DNA of 64,000 bases from Hyphomicrobiales bacterium 4NK60-0047b (GCA_040367435.1 BAABWY010000001.1:930001-994000); one strand, 5' to 3'; counted from the stretch's first letter, positions 46,224 through 55,073 are shown. Notes: generated by a model not told the origin, from the sequence alone. A program made the numbers and translations.

Positions 46224-46745
46224 TAAATTAAAGCTGCCCAAAAAACGAATCAAAATTCTCTCATTAAACAGCTTTGCCTCATCAAACAATAACTGCAAGG
46301 GCTGCCCCTATCTGTTCACAGCTATTTTAAAAAGAGATCAATCAATCATTCGAGTAAAACTCAATCTTTAAAACAACCTTTTTATAGAGAAAACAAAAGC
46401 TTCAACTAAACTAAGACAAGATAAAATCACTACCGGAGAAACCTCACATACATGTTATTAAAAACTCAGTTTTTGTGATCCCAGTTCAAATTTAGAACTG
46501 TTATAGTCTTTCACGTGGCGATTGCACGTTCCCTCAACTCGCATCGTCACCCAATCTGACGCTGCAGGCCTATTCTCCCGATGTCGGTCTGCAGCACAAA
46601 TTCCAACATTTAAAAAAACTATTCCCATCCAAAAGCCGGTTGCTTTGTGGGCAACTGAAAGCCAATAAAGAAGTCCGTAAACCTTCTTTTGTAAATAATC
46701 TGTCAGGTTCTTGCAGAGTGACGAAAGCAGGCGTAAATCTAAAGA
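46224..46745. other. Intergenic region between divergent EAL and histidine kinase genes
   Basis: About 520 bases without a convincing gene. Structures: a hairpin CAGTTC-AAATTTA-GAACTG (46482-46500); a 10-bp stem GCTGCAGGCC/GGTCTGCAGC (46561-46570 with 46586-46595, one wobble); and one family-2 hairpin at 46634. The stretch 46480-46600 is less AT-rich than its surroundings and might be a small RNA or leader. A 100-codon minus frame here has no family features. Confidence 0.5.
46634..46672 (+). repeat. Family-2 hairpin before the histidine kinase gene
   Basis: CCGGTTGC-TTTGTGG-GCAAC, then TGAAAGCCAATAAAG. A single copy about 75 bases before the kinase start. Confidence 0.85.
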
Positions 46746-48338
46746 ATGAACCAACGCCATAAATTAGGGTATTTATTAACTGCACTCGTCGGACTTCCCA
46801 TTTTCGCACTGGGGCTCATAGGTCTGCATGCCCTGAATACAGATTTAAGAACCTATCAACTCCAGGAAAGCAAAGAAGCAAATTTAGAGCTTACCAGATT
46901 AGATAAGCAAATTACCTCTTACCTAAAAGACTATCAAAAGTCTTTCAAAACAAACATAGAAACAGTCCATGAACAAGGTGCCTGGGCTCTAAGATGCACC
47001 TTTCAAGAATCTTGCCCCCAAAAACTAAGCAATCGCTTTATTCTCATTGTCTCTTTTGACCGGTTTGGAGATCAAATCTACCCACCGAAAGAAACAACCG
47101 GTCAGCTCTATTCAGAAATGGGAAAACTGAGAAAAATCGCTTCCTCTCTCTCTACAGCAAAAGAAAGTCTAAGTCGCCTCCCCCTACTCGACCGTAAAAA
47201 CGGTGTCTGGTCCAATTACCTAACCCCCAAAGGACACAACTTGTTATATTGCTGGTTAGGGAGAAAAAACTTCACATATTGCGCAGCAATCGACAGAGCA
47301 GCCATCATCGATGAACTTGGCGTATTCCTAACATCCATTGCAAATGACCAAACTCAAAATCATATCCGGCTACTGGATATTCATTACAATATTCTTTGGC
47401 AAAATAAGGATAGCTACTCGGATGCAATCTCATCCCAAAGGCAATTAAGCTACCCACTTTATTTTTGGCGGTTAGAAAGATTGCAAAACACAAATACAAC
47501 AACAAATAAATTTCCGCTCACACTCGCAGCTCTCACTTTGCCGATTGGCTCTCTGCTTATTTTTCTAGCATTCACCCTTTTCAGAGATCAAAAAAAGATA
47601 TTAGCTGAAGCAAATGACCGAGCTAATTTTGCCGCCAGCATTTCTCATGAACTAAGAACACCCCTAACAAATCTCCAACTTTACGCAGATTTAATACGGA
47701 ATAAAATTACTAAAGATACAGAACAACAACAAGAACTCAGCAATGAAAGCACAAAAGAAATCTCAAAATATACTGAAATCATTGCTTCAGAGACAACCCG
47801 CCTCTCAGAAATGGTCAATAATGCTCTTACAATTGCCAAAGGAAATCACCCAACGATCCGCAAAAAAGTAAAAGCCATCCCTGATCATATAATTGAAGAA
47901 ACCGTAACTCGCCTAACACCATTACTAAAAGATCAAATCAATAATTTATCCTTTAATTTAGATACACCAAACGAAGTCAAAATTGATAGAAGTGCTCTAG
48001 AGCAAATCCTTGTAAATCTACTTGATAATGCAAGGAAATATGCCGCTGATAACAACATTCGCATTTCTTCAAAAATCGAAGGCCAGCTATTGATCTTAAC
48101 TGTAAGAGATTGGGGACCTTCATTTAGCAAAGGCACATCCAGATCAATTTTCAAGCCTTTTTCCCAAAGTCAAAAAGGCGATGCCAAAAGAGATGGATTT
48201 GGTTTAGGGCTAGCTGTCTGCGAACAATTAGCAAAAGAAAATGATGGCACCGTAAAGGCTGAACAAGCCAACCCAGGCGCTAGATTCATCGTCACCCTAA
48301 AAATTAAACAAATAAATCAAGAAGATAAAAATAAGTGA
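46746..48338 (+). CDS. Membrane sensor histidine kinase
   Basis: A 530-residue kinase. Two membrane helices (about 8-30 and 256-280) bracket a periplasmic sensor of about 225 residues with two Cys pairs (LRCTFQESC and LYCWLGRKNFTYC). There is no HAMP domain: HisKA follows the second helix, with the phospho-His H301 in SISHELRTPLTNLQLYADL. The ATPase domain has ILVNLLDNARKYA, VRDWGPSF and GFGLGLAVCEQLA. It lies six bases before its response regulator. The signal is unknown. Confidence 0.93.
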   Translation: MNQRHKLGYLLTALVGLPIFALGLIGLHALNTDLRTYQLQESKEANLELTRLDKQITSYLKDYQKSFKTNIETVHEQGAWALRCTFQESCPQKLSNRFILIVSFDRFGDQIYPPKETTGQLYSEMGKLRKIASSLSTAKESLSRLPLLDRKNGVWSNYLTPKGHNLLYCWLGRKNFTYCAAIDRAAIIDELGVFLTSIANDQTQNHIRLLDIHYNILWQNKDSYSDAISSQRQLSYPLYFWRLERLQNTNTTTNKFPLTLAALTLPIGSLLIFLAFTLFRDQKKILAEANDRANFAASISHELRTPLTNLQLYADLIRNKITKDTEQQQELSNESTKEISKYTEIIASETTRLSEMVNNALTIAKGNHPTIRKKVKAIPDHIIEETVTRLTPLLKDQINNLSFNLDTPNEVKIDRSALEQILVNLLDNARKYAADNNIRISSKIEGQLLILTVRDWGPSFSKGTSRSIFKPFSQSQKGDAKRDGFGLGLAVCEQLAKENDGTVKAEQANPGARFIVTLKIKQINQEDKNK

Positions 48339-48344
48339 GAAAAA

Positions 48345-49034
48345 ATGAACATACTTATAGCCGAAGATGATGTCCATTTAAGAGAAGGTTTGAATGACTT
48401 ATTCAGCCAAGAAGGATACAATTGCGCTCTCACTCAAGATGGTGAAGAAGCACTAAGCCAATTCAAAGAAAATCGCCCAGACTTTTGTATTTTTGATGTG
48501 ATGATGCCAAAAATGGATGGCTTTGAATTATGCCGAAAGGTAAGAGCTCTTGATGATCATATCCCCATCATTCTCCTAACTGCAAAAGGAGATGAAGTCG
48601 ACAGAGTAGTCGGCTTAGAACTCGGAGCTGATGATTATATCGCCAAACCCTTTGGGTCACGTGAGCTCATTGCCAGAGTAAAAGCCATAACAAGACGGGC
48701 AACAAACTCTTCGAAACAAAAAACAAAACAACAAACTCCGTTTGTAATGGATCATCTCACAGTTGACCCAAAATCTCTAAGAGCAACAAACGGCGACAAA
48801 ATCATCCAACTAACTATGCGCGAGTTAAAAGTATTGGAAATGCTCTATGAAAATAAAGGCAAAGTGCTCTCTCGCCTTGAGTTATTTGAAGAATGCTGGG
48901 GACGGCGCTACATGGCAAACAGTAGAGCCCTAGATCAATTCATATCCCAACTCAGACAAAAAATAGAACTCGACCAATCAAACCCCAAAATAATCAGAAC
49001 CGTCCATGGTGTTGGATATCGATATGAAAATTAA
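48345..49034 (+). CDS. OmpR/PhoB-family response regulator
   Basis: A 229-residue transcription factor. The receiver domain has AEDDVHLREGL, phosphorylation site D51 in FCIFDVMMPKMDG, LLTAKGDE and YIAKPFGSRELI. The C-terminal winged helix has LTMRELKVLEMLYENKG and RTVHGVGYRYE. Co-transcribed with the histidine kinase. Target genes are not evident. Confidence 0.94.
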   Translation: MNILIAEDDVHLREGLNDLFSQEGYNCALTQDGEEALSQFKENRPDFCIFDVMMPKMDGFELCRKVRALDDHIPIILLTAKGDEVDRVVGLELGADDYIAKPFGSRELIARVKAITRRATNSSKQKTKQQTPFVMDHLTVDPKSLRATNGDKIIQLTMRELKVLEMLYENKGKVLSRLELFEECWGRRYMANSRALDQFISQLRQKIELDQSNPKIIRTVHGVGYRYEN

Positions 49035-49085
49035 AAATAAAAAACGGAAAACTAAAGCTGCGCAAAAAGAGCAGCATACTTGAAC

Positions 49086-49287
49086 ACGAAAGAAGGAGTA
49101 CTGCCCTCCCCCAGAGCAGTAGGACATGACGCTGCCAAGCGTCAGACGCGTTGCACCCCGCCCTCGCAGGCCCAAGCGCGTCTAGCAGCGCGGTTGCTTC
49201 AGAGCCGGTTGCTAGTGGGTAACTGAAGGCAAAATAAAAGGTTCAACCTGAAGCGCCACTAAAAAAAAATAGCCGTGAGAGAGAGAA
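49086..49287 (-). repeat. Family-1 structured element, copy D, interrupted by family-2
   Basis: Sense is the minus strand, four bases after the stop of the gene at 49292. Stem d (TACTGC/GCAGTA) and stem c (GACGCT/AGCGTC) are intact. Stem b is weak, and the partner arm of stem a is replaced by an inserted family-2 cluster between CCCAAGCGCG and ATAGCCGTGAGAGA. Confidence 0.85.
49188..49268 (+). repeat. Nested family-2 hairpins inside copy D
   Basis: Outer AGCGCGGTTGC and TTCAACCTGAAGCGCCACT enclose a complete inner copy GGTTGC-TAGTGG-GTAAC-TGAAGGCAAAATAAAA. The inner stem has one G-T wobble. The outer arms would be adjacent if the inner copy were removed. Confidence 0.85.
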
Positions 49288-49291
49288 AGTC

Positions 49292-49855
49292 TTAATCAAA
49301 CAAAGCGTCAATTTCGTCTTGAACATCATCCGCCAATTCTTCTTCGGCTTCTAACGCAAGTTCAACAACATTGGTGGTACCATCATTAACAATATCAGCG
49401 GCTTTACCAATAAGGTCACGAACACCAGGTGTAATCTCTGAACAAAACTGTGAAAGTTCCTCAGTTTGCTTTGTCTCAACACTCGTTTGAACCCGATTAA
49501 GCACATCAACCAATGTGTCATTTAATTGATTAACAACTTCATCAAAAGCAGAACGAACGTCAGTTGGCGCATGTTCATAAGCTTTAATAGCTAATTCTTT
49601 GTCACGAAACCCGGTAACTTCAAAATGCTCTTCATATGTCATAGGAGACCATTCCAAAACATCATCTGCAAACCCTTCAGGATCAGCCGGTAACATTTCG
49701 ATTAGCATCAAAACACCACTAAAGTGGTTGAGGTAATCAGTTGTTAACATAGATGTCTTGTTGATATTGGTTCCATCAAGATGAGAGCGATAATGCTCTG
49801 TCATAGAACTCTGATAATTGCGCTGAACGGCTTTTACTAAACCACTATCAGTCAT
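49292..49855 (-). CDS. Helical acidic protein with FliM/CheZ-like C-terminal tail
   Basis: A 187-residue cytoplasmic protein of unknown function. The middle is helical (DEVVNQLNDTLVDVLNRVQ) and the C-terminus is strongly acidic, ending LADDVQDEIDALFD. The QDEIDALF tail closely resembles the CheY-binding motif of FliM (SQ-EIDALL) and the tail of the CheZ protein at 42.6 kb (SQNDIDNLF). Binding to a CheY-like receiver is inferred. The ATG at 49855 (MTDSGLVKAVQ) is preferred over an upstream extension. Convergent with the two-component genes. Confidence 0.8.
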   Translation of the reverse strand: MTDSGLVKAVQRNYQSSMTEHYRSHLDGTNINKTSMLTTDYLNHFSGVLMLIEMLPADPEGFADDVLEWSPMTYEEHFEVTGFRDKELAIKAYEHAPTDVRSAFDEVVNQLNDTLVDVLNRVQTSVETKQTEELSQFCSEITPGVRDLIGKAADIVNDGTTNVVELALEAEEELADDVQDEIDALFD

Positions 49856-50101
49856 TTTACTATACTCACACGTTACATAACTCAATCTACAAACGGCTCT
49901 GCGTCTTCTCATCTCAGACAAACTTAGCCGATACTCAACAATGAGTGTGAAGCAGAGTGGTTTCTAATTAGTTACAGACTGAATAAAATTTTATTTAAAT
50001 CGTGAGAAAAAGTACTTTTTCATCGAAAAAGTGCCAAAATTTCTTAAAATAACGAATAAAGATACGTAAGCAGACCAATTTTATTAGATGAAACCCAAGC
50101 T

Positions 50102-50803
50102 ATGTGCTCAAAATTTTCCATTAAATCTCATCCGGAAACAGTAAAAGAACACTTTAAATACTTAAATCCGGCAGAGTTTCCACCCTTAGATAATATCAGA
50201 CCAACAGACCCAATCATGATCATAAGAGAGGTCAATGCAAAAAGACGAGAACTAGCGCTTGTTCGCTGGGGGCTGATCCCTCATTGGGTGAAAAATCCAG
50301 ATGATTTTACCCTCATCATCAATGCCCGAGCGGAAACATTAATGGATAAACCTTCATTTAGAACTTCTGTTGCCCACAAAAGATGCCTTGTCCCGGCTGA
50401 TGGGTTCTATGAATGGTCTGGTCCTAAAAGTAACCGCACCCCTCACCACATCACCTTAGTGCAGGATAAATCAACATCAGATCTGGAAGCTCCACAAAAA
50501 GCGCCACTAATGGCATTTGCAGGCCTGTGGGATCATTGGTTAGGAGCTGAAGGAAGCGAGTTCGAAAGCGCCGCGATTATTACAATGGCAGCCAATAACC
50601 AAATCGGCCTACTTCATAACCGCATGCCCGCCATCATCATGCCAGAAGACTTTGATGCTTGGCTGGACGTAAAGAATGTAAATAGCAAAGAAGCTCTAAA
50701 ACTCTTAAAACCAGCGCCAGATGGAGCTTTTAATATCTCAAACCTAACGCCAAACCCCAAGGAAAAAAAGAAAACCAACCCTTCCCAAGGCGAATTGTTT
50801 TAG
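50102..50803 (+). CDS. SOS response-associated peptidase (SRAP/YedK/HMCES family)
   Basis: A 233-residue protein that, in the family, forms a thiazolidine cross-link with abasic sites in single-stranded DNA. The required catalytic Cys2 directly follows Met (MCSKFSIKS). The conserved Asn is in IINARAETL, the Glu in PADGFYEWSG, and the His in LLHNRMPAII. No ribosome binding site is clear. Followed directly by family-2 hairpins. Confidence 0.94.
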   Translation: MCSKFSIKSHPETVKEHFKYLNPAEFPPLDNIRPTDPIMIIREVNAKRRELALVRWGLIPHWVKNPDDFTLIINARAETLMDKPSFRTSVAHKRCLVPADGFYEWSGPKSNRTPHHITLVQDKSTSDLEAPQKAPLMAFAGLWDHWLGAEGSEFESAAIITMAANNQIGLLHNRMPAIIMPEDFDAWLDVKNVNSKEALKLLKPAPDGAFNISNLTPNPKEKKKTNPSQGELF

Positions 50804-50890
50804 CACGGTTGTTTATGGACAACCTAAAGCGTCAATAAGAAACGTGGTTACCGTACAGGTTGCAAGTTGGTAATCTAAAGCCTCATTGAA
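50802..50890 (+). repeat. Two family-2 hairpins after the SRAP gene
   Basis: First: CACGGTTGT-TTATGG-ACAACCTAAAGCGTCAATAA, the GGTTGT/ACAACC stem version. Second, degenerate: GTGGTTACC ... GGTAATCTAAAGCC enclosing GTACAGGTTGCAAGTT, perhaps the remains of a nested pair. The first overlaps the SRAP stop codon. Confidence 0.8.
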
Positions 50891-51040
50891 AAATGCACAA
50901 CTGAAGCCAAGGCATGCGAGCATCTCAAAAAAATGAGATAAACTCCTGCTTTTAACTCACAACAATCAATCTGACACAGGCCATCAATCTGGAAATTGTG
51001 AGCATTATGAGTCTAATTGATGCAGAACCCTGAGTTTCGC

Positions 51041-51946
51041 TTACTCTGCCCTCAAATTTTCTGTAGCCAATTCGTCACCAACATTCCAAAGGTTTCTAAG
51101 ATTGCCTAAATCCGTCAGACTATCACGCTCTTCTTGGCTTAAAGGCCGCCTGCTCTCATAACCTTCTATCATTGAAACTTGTTGCGCTCTTGGTAAAAAA
51201 CTGGAGATGGCAAGATCATAGGCTCGCCAACCATAGGCACAGTGATCAAAGTCAAAAATAGTAAGTTCGTTGCCACGAAAGTGAACGTTGCCCAAATGCA
51301 AATCCGCATGAATGACGCCGAATTTGTCACCATCTGTTCCAATACTTCTTATACGATCAATGTAGGGTTCGATTGGTTGTAGCATTTCTATAACCTGTCT
51401 ACCGTGTTTTATACTTTCTCTAGGTTCAGCGCATTTCTCTCCTTCAGAAATCAATCTTAAAGGCTCGTCTAACAAGTATTTCAAATCGAGTTTATAACGC
51501 TCGAACTGTGATTCAAAAGAATTAGCAGCCAGATGCAAGTTCGCCAAAGCAACTCCCAATTGATAACCCTGTTCTGTTGTCACAGAGCCTCTATTGAGCG
51601 GCATGCCATCGGCATAGTGAAATAAAGCAAAGGCTCTTTGACCATGCGCAGTTTGCATAACGCCTAAATATTCACCATTTTCAGTCGGTATTCCAGTTGC
51701 AACTGGCACATCTCGTGTATGTAGATGCTCAACAAGATCTAGCTCAAATCGATAAGCATCGTCGGATTCTACATAATACTTACCGTGCAAATACAAACGA
51801 AATATGTACTTGTCGGAGCCAGTATCCACCAGATAAGTGTCATTGAACCCGCGTCTGATAAACATGCAGTAATCAACTTTACCTAGGCTGTAATGCCTAT
51901 GAATAATTTCAAGTGCTTCTTCTGAAGTTAAAAGAGTGTTCATCAT
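51041..51946 (-). CDS. Phosphotransferase enzyme family (APH-like kinase)
   Basis: A 301-residue protein-kinase-like fold enzyme. The N-lobe has RRGFNDTYLVDTG and YIFRLYL (the Lys-equivalent position reads R-L-Y). The catalytic loop is VIHADLHLGNVHF and the metal motif is IFDFDHCAYGWRAYDLA. The C-terminus has LRNLWNVGDEL. Relatives phosphorylate homoserine, antibiotics or other small molecules; the substrate is not predictable. Resistance is not implied. Two adjacent ATG codons start it. Confidence 0.88.
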   Translation of the reverse strand: MMNTLLTSEEALEIIHRHYSLGKVDYCMFIRRGFNDTYLVDTGSDKYIFRLYLHGKYYVESDDAYRFELDLVEHLHTRDVPVATGIPTENGEYLGVMQTAHGQRAFALFHYADGMPLNRGSVTTEQGYQLGVALANLHLAANSFESQFERYKLDLKYLLDEPLRLISEGEKCAEPRESIKHGRQVIEMLQPIEPYIDRIRSIGTDGDKFGVIHADLHLGNVHFRGNELTIFDFDHCAYGWRAYDLAISSFLPRAQQVSMIEGYESRRPLSQEERDSLTDLGNLRNLWNVGDELATENLRAE

Positions 51947-52061
51947 TTACCTGATCAATATGTGAATTCGTGAATTTTCGTTTATGGCACTAAGCGGAAT
52001 AATAAAATTCAGCTAAAACCTAAAGCAATATTTCATGCGAAAAAAGAACTAAATCATACTT

Positions 52062-52279
52062 ACGAAGAAGGAGTGGCACTACTTCGTTCGGTGCCAAGAC
52101 ATGGCGCAGCGCCAGCAAAGCCCGGTGCACAAGATCAGCCCGAACAGAGCGCAGCGAGTTCGGATAAGCTTATCGCAAGAAAAGACCACCCACAATGCAA
52201 CCGCGCTGCTTTAAGCAGCGCGGTTGCATTGTGGGCAACTGAAGCGCAACTAAAAAAGTAATAGCCCGTGAGAGAAAAT
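52062..52279 (-). repeat. Family-1 structured element, copy E, long form (3' of maeB)
   Basis: Sense is the minus strand, 84 bases after the maeB stop with a family-2 hairpin between. Stem d is TGGCAC/GTGCCA and stem c GGCGC/GCGCC. The extra arm seen in copy C is present here with inner stem CCGAAC/GTTCGG. Stem a is replaced by a large family-2 palindrome. The terminal box reads ATAGCCCGTGAGAGAAAA. Confidence 0.87.
52189..52258 (+). repeat. Family-2 copy forming a perfect 22-bp palindrome
   Basis: The arm 52189-52210 is the exact reverse complement of 52214-52235 (AGCAGCGCGGTTGCATTGTG and on), with a 3-base TTA loop. The right arm continues as a normal family-2 copy (GCAACTGAAGCGCAACTAAAAA). 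The left arm is the only clear minus-orientation family-2 sequence in the window. Confidence 0.9.
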
Positions 52280-52281
52280 AG

Positions 52282-52352
52282 AGCACGGTTGCTTTTTGCG
52301 GATGCCTAGTGGGCATCTTAAGCACAAAAAAGGCATCTGAAGTGCTACAAAG
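52282..52352 (+). repeat. Nested family-2 hairpins 3' of maeB
   Basis: GCACGGTTGC begins an outer copy that is interrupted by a complete inner copy GATGC-CTAGTGG-GCATC-TTAAGCACAAAAAA. The outer tail GCATCTGAAGTGC follows; its arm no longer matches GGTTGC perfectly, but the GCAC/GTGC ends still pair. Confidence 0.8.
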
Positions 52353-52363
52353 AATCTCTTCCT

Positions 52364-54634
52364 CTACCCGTTCACATCATAAGCTGCTAGCGCTGCCATG
52401 TTCACAATGTCTCTATCTTTCGCACCAAGCGGCACAAGCTGAACAGATTTCTCTAATCCAACCAATAGCGGCCCAATAACAGTGCCCTCCGATAATTCTT
52501 GCAACATTTGCGTCGCAATACTTGCAGAGTGGAACGCTGGCATAATCAACACATTCGCCGTGTCAGTTAAACGGCAAAACGGATATTGCTCCATAGCTTC
52601 CGCATTCAGCGCAACCTCAGCAGACATCTCACCATCATACTCAAAATCAACACCGCGCTGATCAAGTAATTTCACAGCTTCTCTCAAACGGTTAGAACGC
52701 TCCCCTTCAGGATGACCAAATGTTGAGTAAGCAAGCATAGCAACACGCGGGTCTGCGCCAAGACGGCAAGAAACTTTAGCCGCCTCTTCAGCAATATCAG
52801 CTAATTCTTCAGCCGTTGGCATATCATGCACTGAAGTATCAGCCACCAACACAGCCCGGCCTCTATTAAGAACAAGTGAAACACCGATTGGACAAGAACC
52901 TTCTTTTGCGTCCAATACTTTTTGAATATCTTCAAAAGCGATAGACCAGTTTCGTGTCACCCCAGCAACAATTGCATCCGCATGACCATGCGCTACCATA
53001 CACGCCGCAAATATAATCCGATCATTATTCACCATCCTCAAGCAATCGCGGCGGACATAGCCTTTCCGCTGCAAACGTTGATAGAGATAATCTGCGTAAA
53101 GCTCATTATGTTCAGATTCTCGTGAATTTTGAATTTCAAAAACATCGCGATATTCAATACCAGCGTTCTTAAAACCCTCTAAAATTCCTTCTTCACGGCC
53201 AACAAGGACAGGATGCCCAAGCCCCATATTATAAAAAGTATTAGCCGCGCGAATAACCTGTTCTTCTTCACCTTCAGCAAAAACAACCCGGCGTGGGTTT
53301 TTCTTCACTTTTTGGAAAATGCCATGCAACCAACCCGCAACCGGATCAAGCCTCGCCGAAAGTTTCGCAGTATAATCTTCCATATCAATAATCGGGCGCC
53401 GAGCAACACCTGTGTCCATCGCCGCACGTGCAACAGCTGGCGGCACATGGCTTATCAAACGAGGATCAAAGGGAGCAGGGATAATATATTCAGGCCCATA
53501 TTTCGGACGTTGGCCGCCATAAGCCGCCGCCACATCATCAGGCACGTCTTCACGCGCCAAAGTCGCTAGTGCCTCAGCAGCTGCGATTTTCATTGCCTCA
53601 TTAATCTCACTAGCATGCACATCAAGCGCACCACGGAAAATATAAGGGAACCCAAGTACATTATTAACTTGGTTCGGATAATCAGAGCGCCCAGTCGCCA
53701 TAATCGCATCAGGGCGAACAGCAAGCACATCTTCAGGAGTAATCTCGGGGTCCGGATTTGCCATAGCAAAAATAATCGGGTTCTCAGCCATACCCTTAAC
53801 CATATCCTGGCTCACTACCCCAGCAGCTGAAAGGCCATAAAATACATCAGCCCCTTCAAGCGCTTCTTCCAATGTACGTTTATCAGTTTCAACAGCGTGT
53901 GCTGACTTCCACTGATCCAATCCACCTTCACGCCCCTTATAGATCACGCCCTTGCGATCAATCATCAGAACATTCTCATGCGGCACACCCTTAGACTTAG
54001 CCAATTCAATGCATGAAATCGCGGCAGCCCCAGCGCCAGAACAAACAAGTTTAATGTCTTTGATATCTTTGCCATTTAAATGCAACGCATTAATCAACCC
54101 AGCGGTCGCAATAATCGCCGTTCCGTGCTGATCATCATGAAAAACAGGAATATCCATAAGTTCGCGTAATTTTTGCTCAATGATAAAGCAATCAGGCGCT
54201 TTAATATCCTCGAGGTTAATACCACCAAACGCCGGCCCCAAATAGCGTACACAATTGATAAACTCATCAACATCTTCTGTTGAGACTTCCAAATCAATCG
54301 AGTCGACATCAGCAAACCGCTTAAAGAGAACAGATTTCCCCTCCATCACCGGCTTAGAAGCAAGCGCTCCTAAATTTCCCAATCCCAAAATCGCCGTACC
54401 GTTAGAGATTACGCCAACCATATTGCCTTTATTGGTATAATCATACGCAGCGCGCTCATCTTCTGAGATCGCCAAAACAGGAACGGCCACACCTGGTGAA
54501 TAAGCCAAACTCAAATCACGCTGAGTTGCCATTGGTTTGGTTGGTGTAATTTCAAGCTTGCCTGGTTTGTTACCAGCGTGGAATTGTAAAGCTTCTTGGT
54601 CCGTAAAGTTATTTTTAGAGTTTTTTTGCGGCAT
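52364..54634 (-). CDS. maeB: NADP-dependent malic enzyme with phosphotransacetylase-like domain
   Basis: A 756-residue two-domain enzyme. Residues 1-430 are malic enzyme, converting malate to pyruvate and CO2: LAYSPGVAVPVLAI, FHDDQHGTAIIATAGLINAL, GAGAAAISCIELA and MANPDPEITPEDV. Residues 430-756 resemble phosphate acetyltransferase (VLVGREEGI, AIVAGVTRNW, LIMPAFHSASIATQML) and serve a regulatory role in known MaeB proteins. Divergent from mutS, as in many Hyphomicrobiales. Confidence 0.95.
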   Translation of the reverse strand: MPQKNSKNNFTDQEALQFHAGNKPGKLEITPTKPMATQRDLSLAYSPGVAVPVLAISEDERAAYDYTNKGNMVGVISNGTAILGLGNLGALASKPVMEGKSVLFKRFADVDSIDLEVSTEDVDEFINCVRYLGPAFGGINLEDIKAPDCFIIEQKLRELMDIPVFHDDQHGTAIIATAGLINALHLNGKDIKDIKLVCSGAGAAAISCIELAKSKGVPHENVLMIDRKGVIYKGREGGLDQWKSAHAVETDKRTLEEALEGADVFYGLSAAGVVSQDMVKGMAENPIIFAMANPDPEITPEDVLAVRPDAIMATGRSDYPNQVNNVLGFPYIFRGALDVHASEINEAMKIAAAEALATLAREDVPDDVAAAYGGQRPKYGPEYIIPAPFDPRLISHVPPAVARAAMDTGVARRPIIDMEDYTAKLSARLDPVAGWLHGIFQKVKKNPRRVVFAEGEEEQVIRAANTFYNMGLGHPVLVGREEGILEGFKNAGIEYRDVFEIQNSRESEHNELYADYLYQRLQRKGYVRRDCLRMVNNDRIIFAACMVAHGHADAIVAGVTRNWSIAFEDIQKVLDAKEGSCPIGVSLVLNRGRAVLVADTSVHDMPTAEELADIAEEAAKVSCRLGADPRVAMLAYSTFGHPEGERSNRLREAVKLLDQRGVDFEYDGEMSAEVALNAEAMEQYPFCRLTDTANVLIMPAFHSASIATQMLQELSEGTVIGPLLVGLEKSVQLVPLGAKDRDIVNMAALAAYDVNG

Positions 54635-54804
54635 TATTTTTTAAAGAACCTAAATTGATGTGACCAAAATTAATGTGGCCCAAATTATTATGGAAGGGTA
54701 CTGCGTAGTCATAAGTAGACCATAGTACGAAGAATTTTGAACGACAACAGGTCTTTTTTAGAATTGTCGCAAAAATATATGCAACAATTTTAAAGAAAAT
54801 AGCC

Positions 54805-55073
54805 CTAAGCTCAGGACCTATTAATCTTATGTGTTCTGCGCTCTCATGCTTTGATCTGAGTAGGCCGAAAGGTACCGGAAATATGGTATATTTTCAAGCC
54901 TTTCGAACGCCCTCAGGTCAAAGCATGAGAGCGCCCGAAGGGTTACCTTAGAAAGGCTTAGATGTTTCAAAACAAGCGCAAAAAAGCTGGTCTACCTTTT
55001 TGAGCATTCTTTGGCAACAGATAAGCCTTTCTAAGGTAACAGAATACATAAAATTAATAGGTCCTGAGCTTAG
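54805..55073. mobile_element. MITE-like three-way palindromic element
   Basis: A 269-base element with no gene. The outer arms 54805-54837 and 55041-55073 pair over 33 bases with two imperfections; the ends read CTAAGCTCAGGACCTATTAA. Inside, hairpin 1 pairs 54839-54860 with 54912-54933 (22 bp, one wobble), with an inner CGAAAGG/CCTTTCG. Hairpin 2 pairs 54942-54960 with 55022-55040 (19 bp, perfect). It could fold as a DNA cruciform or RNA three-way junction. Terminal repeats without a transposase suggest a MITE; TA at both ends may be a target duplication, but this is uncertain. Confidence 0.8.

Noticed and set aside
46458-46760. 100-codon minus-strand frame before the histidine kinase gene
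   Set aside because: It crosses a family-2 repeat, overlaps the kinase start and has no recognisable domain.
51041-51946. Aminoglycoside resistance gene
   Set aside because: The fold is shared with many small-molecule kinases; no residues specific to known resistance enzymes were recognised.
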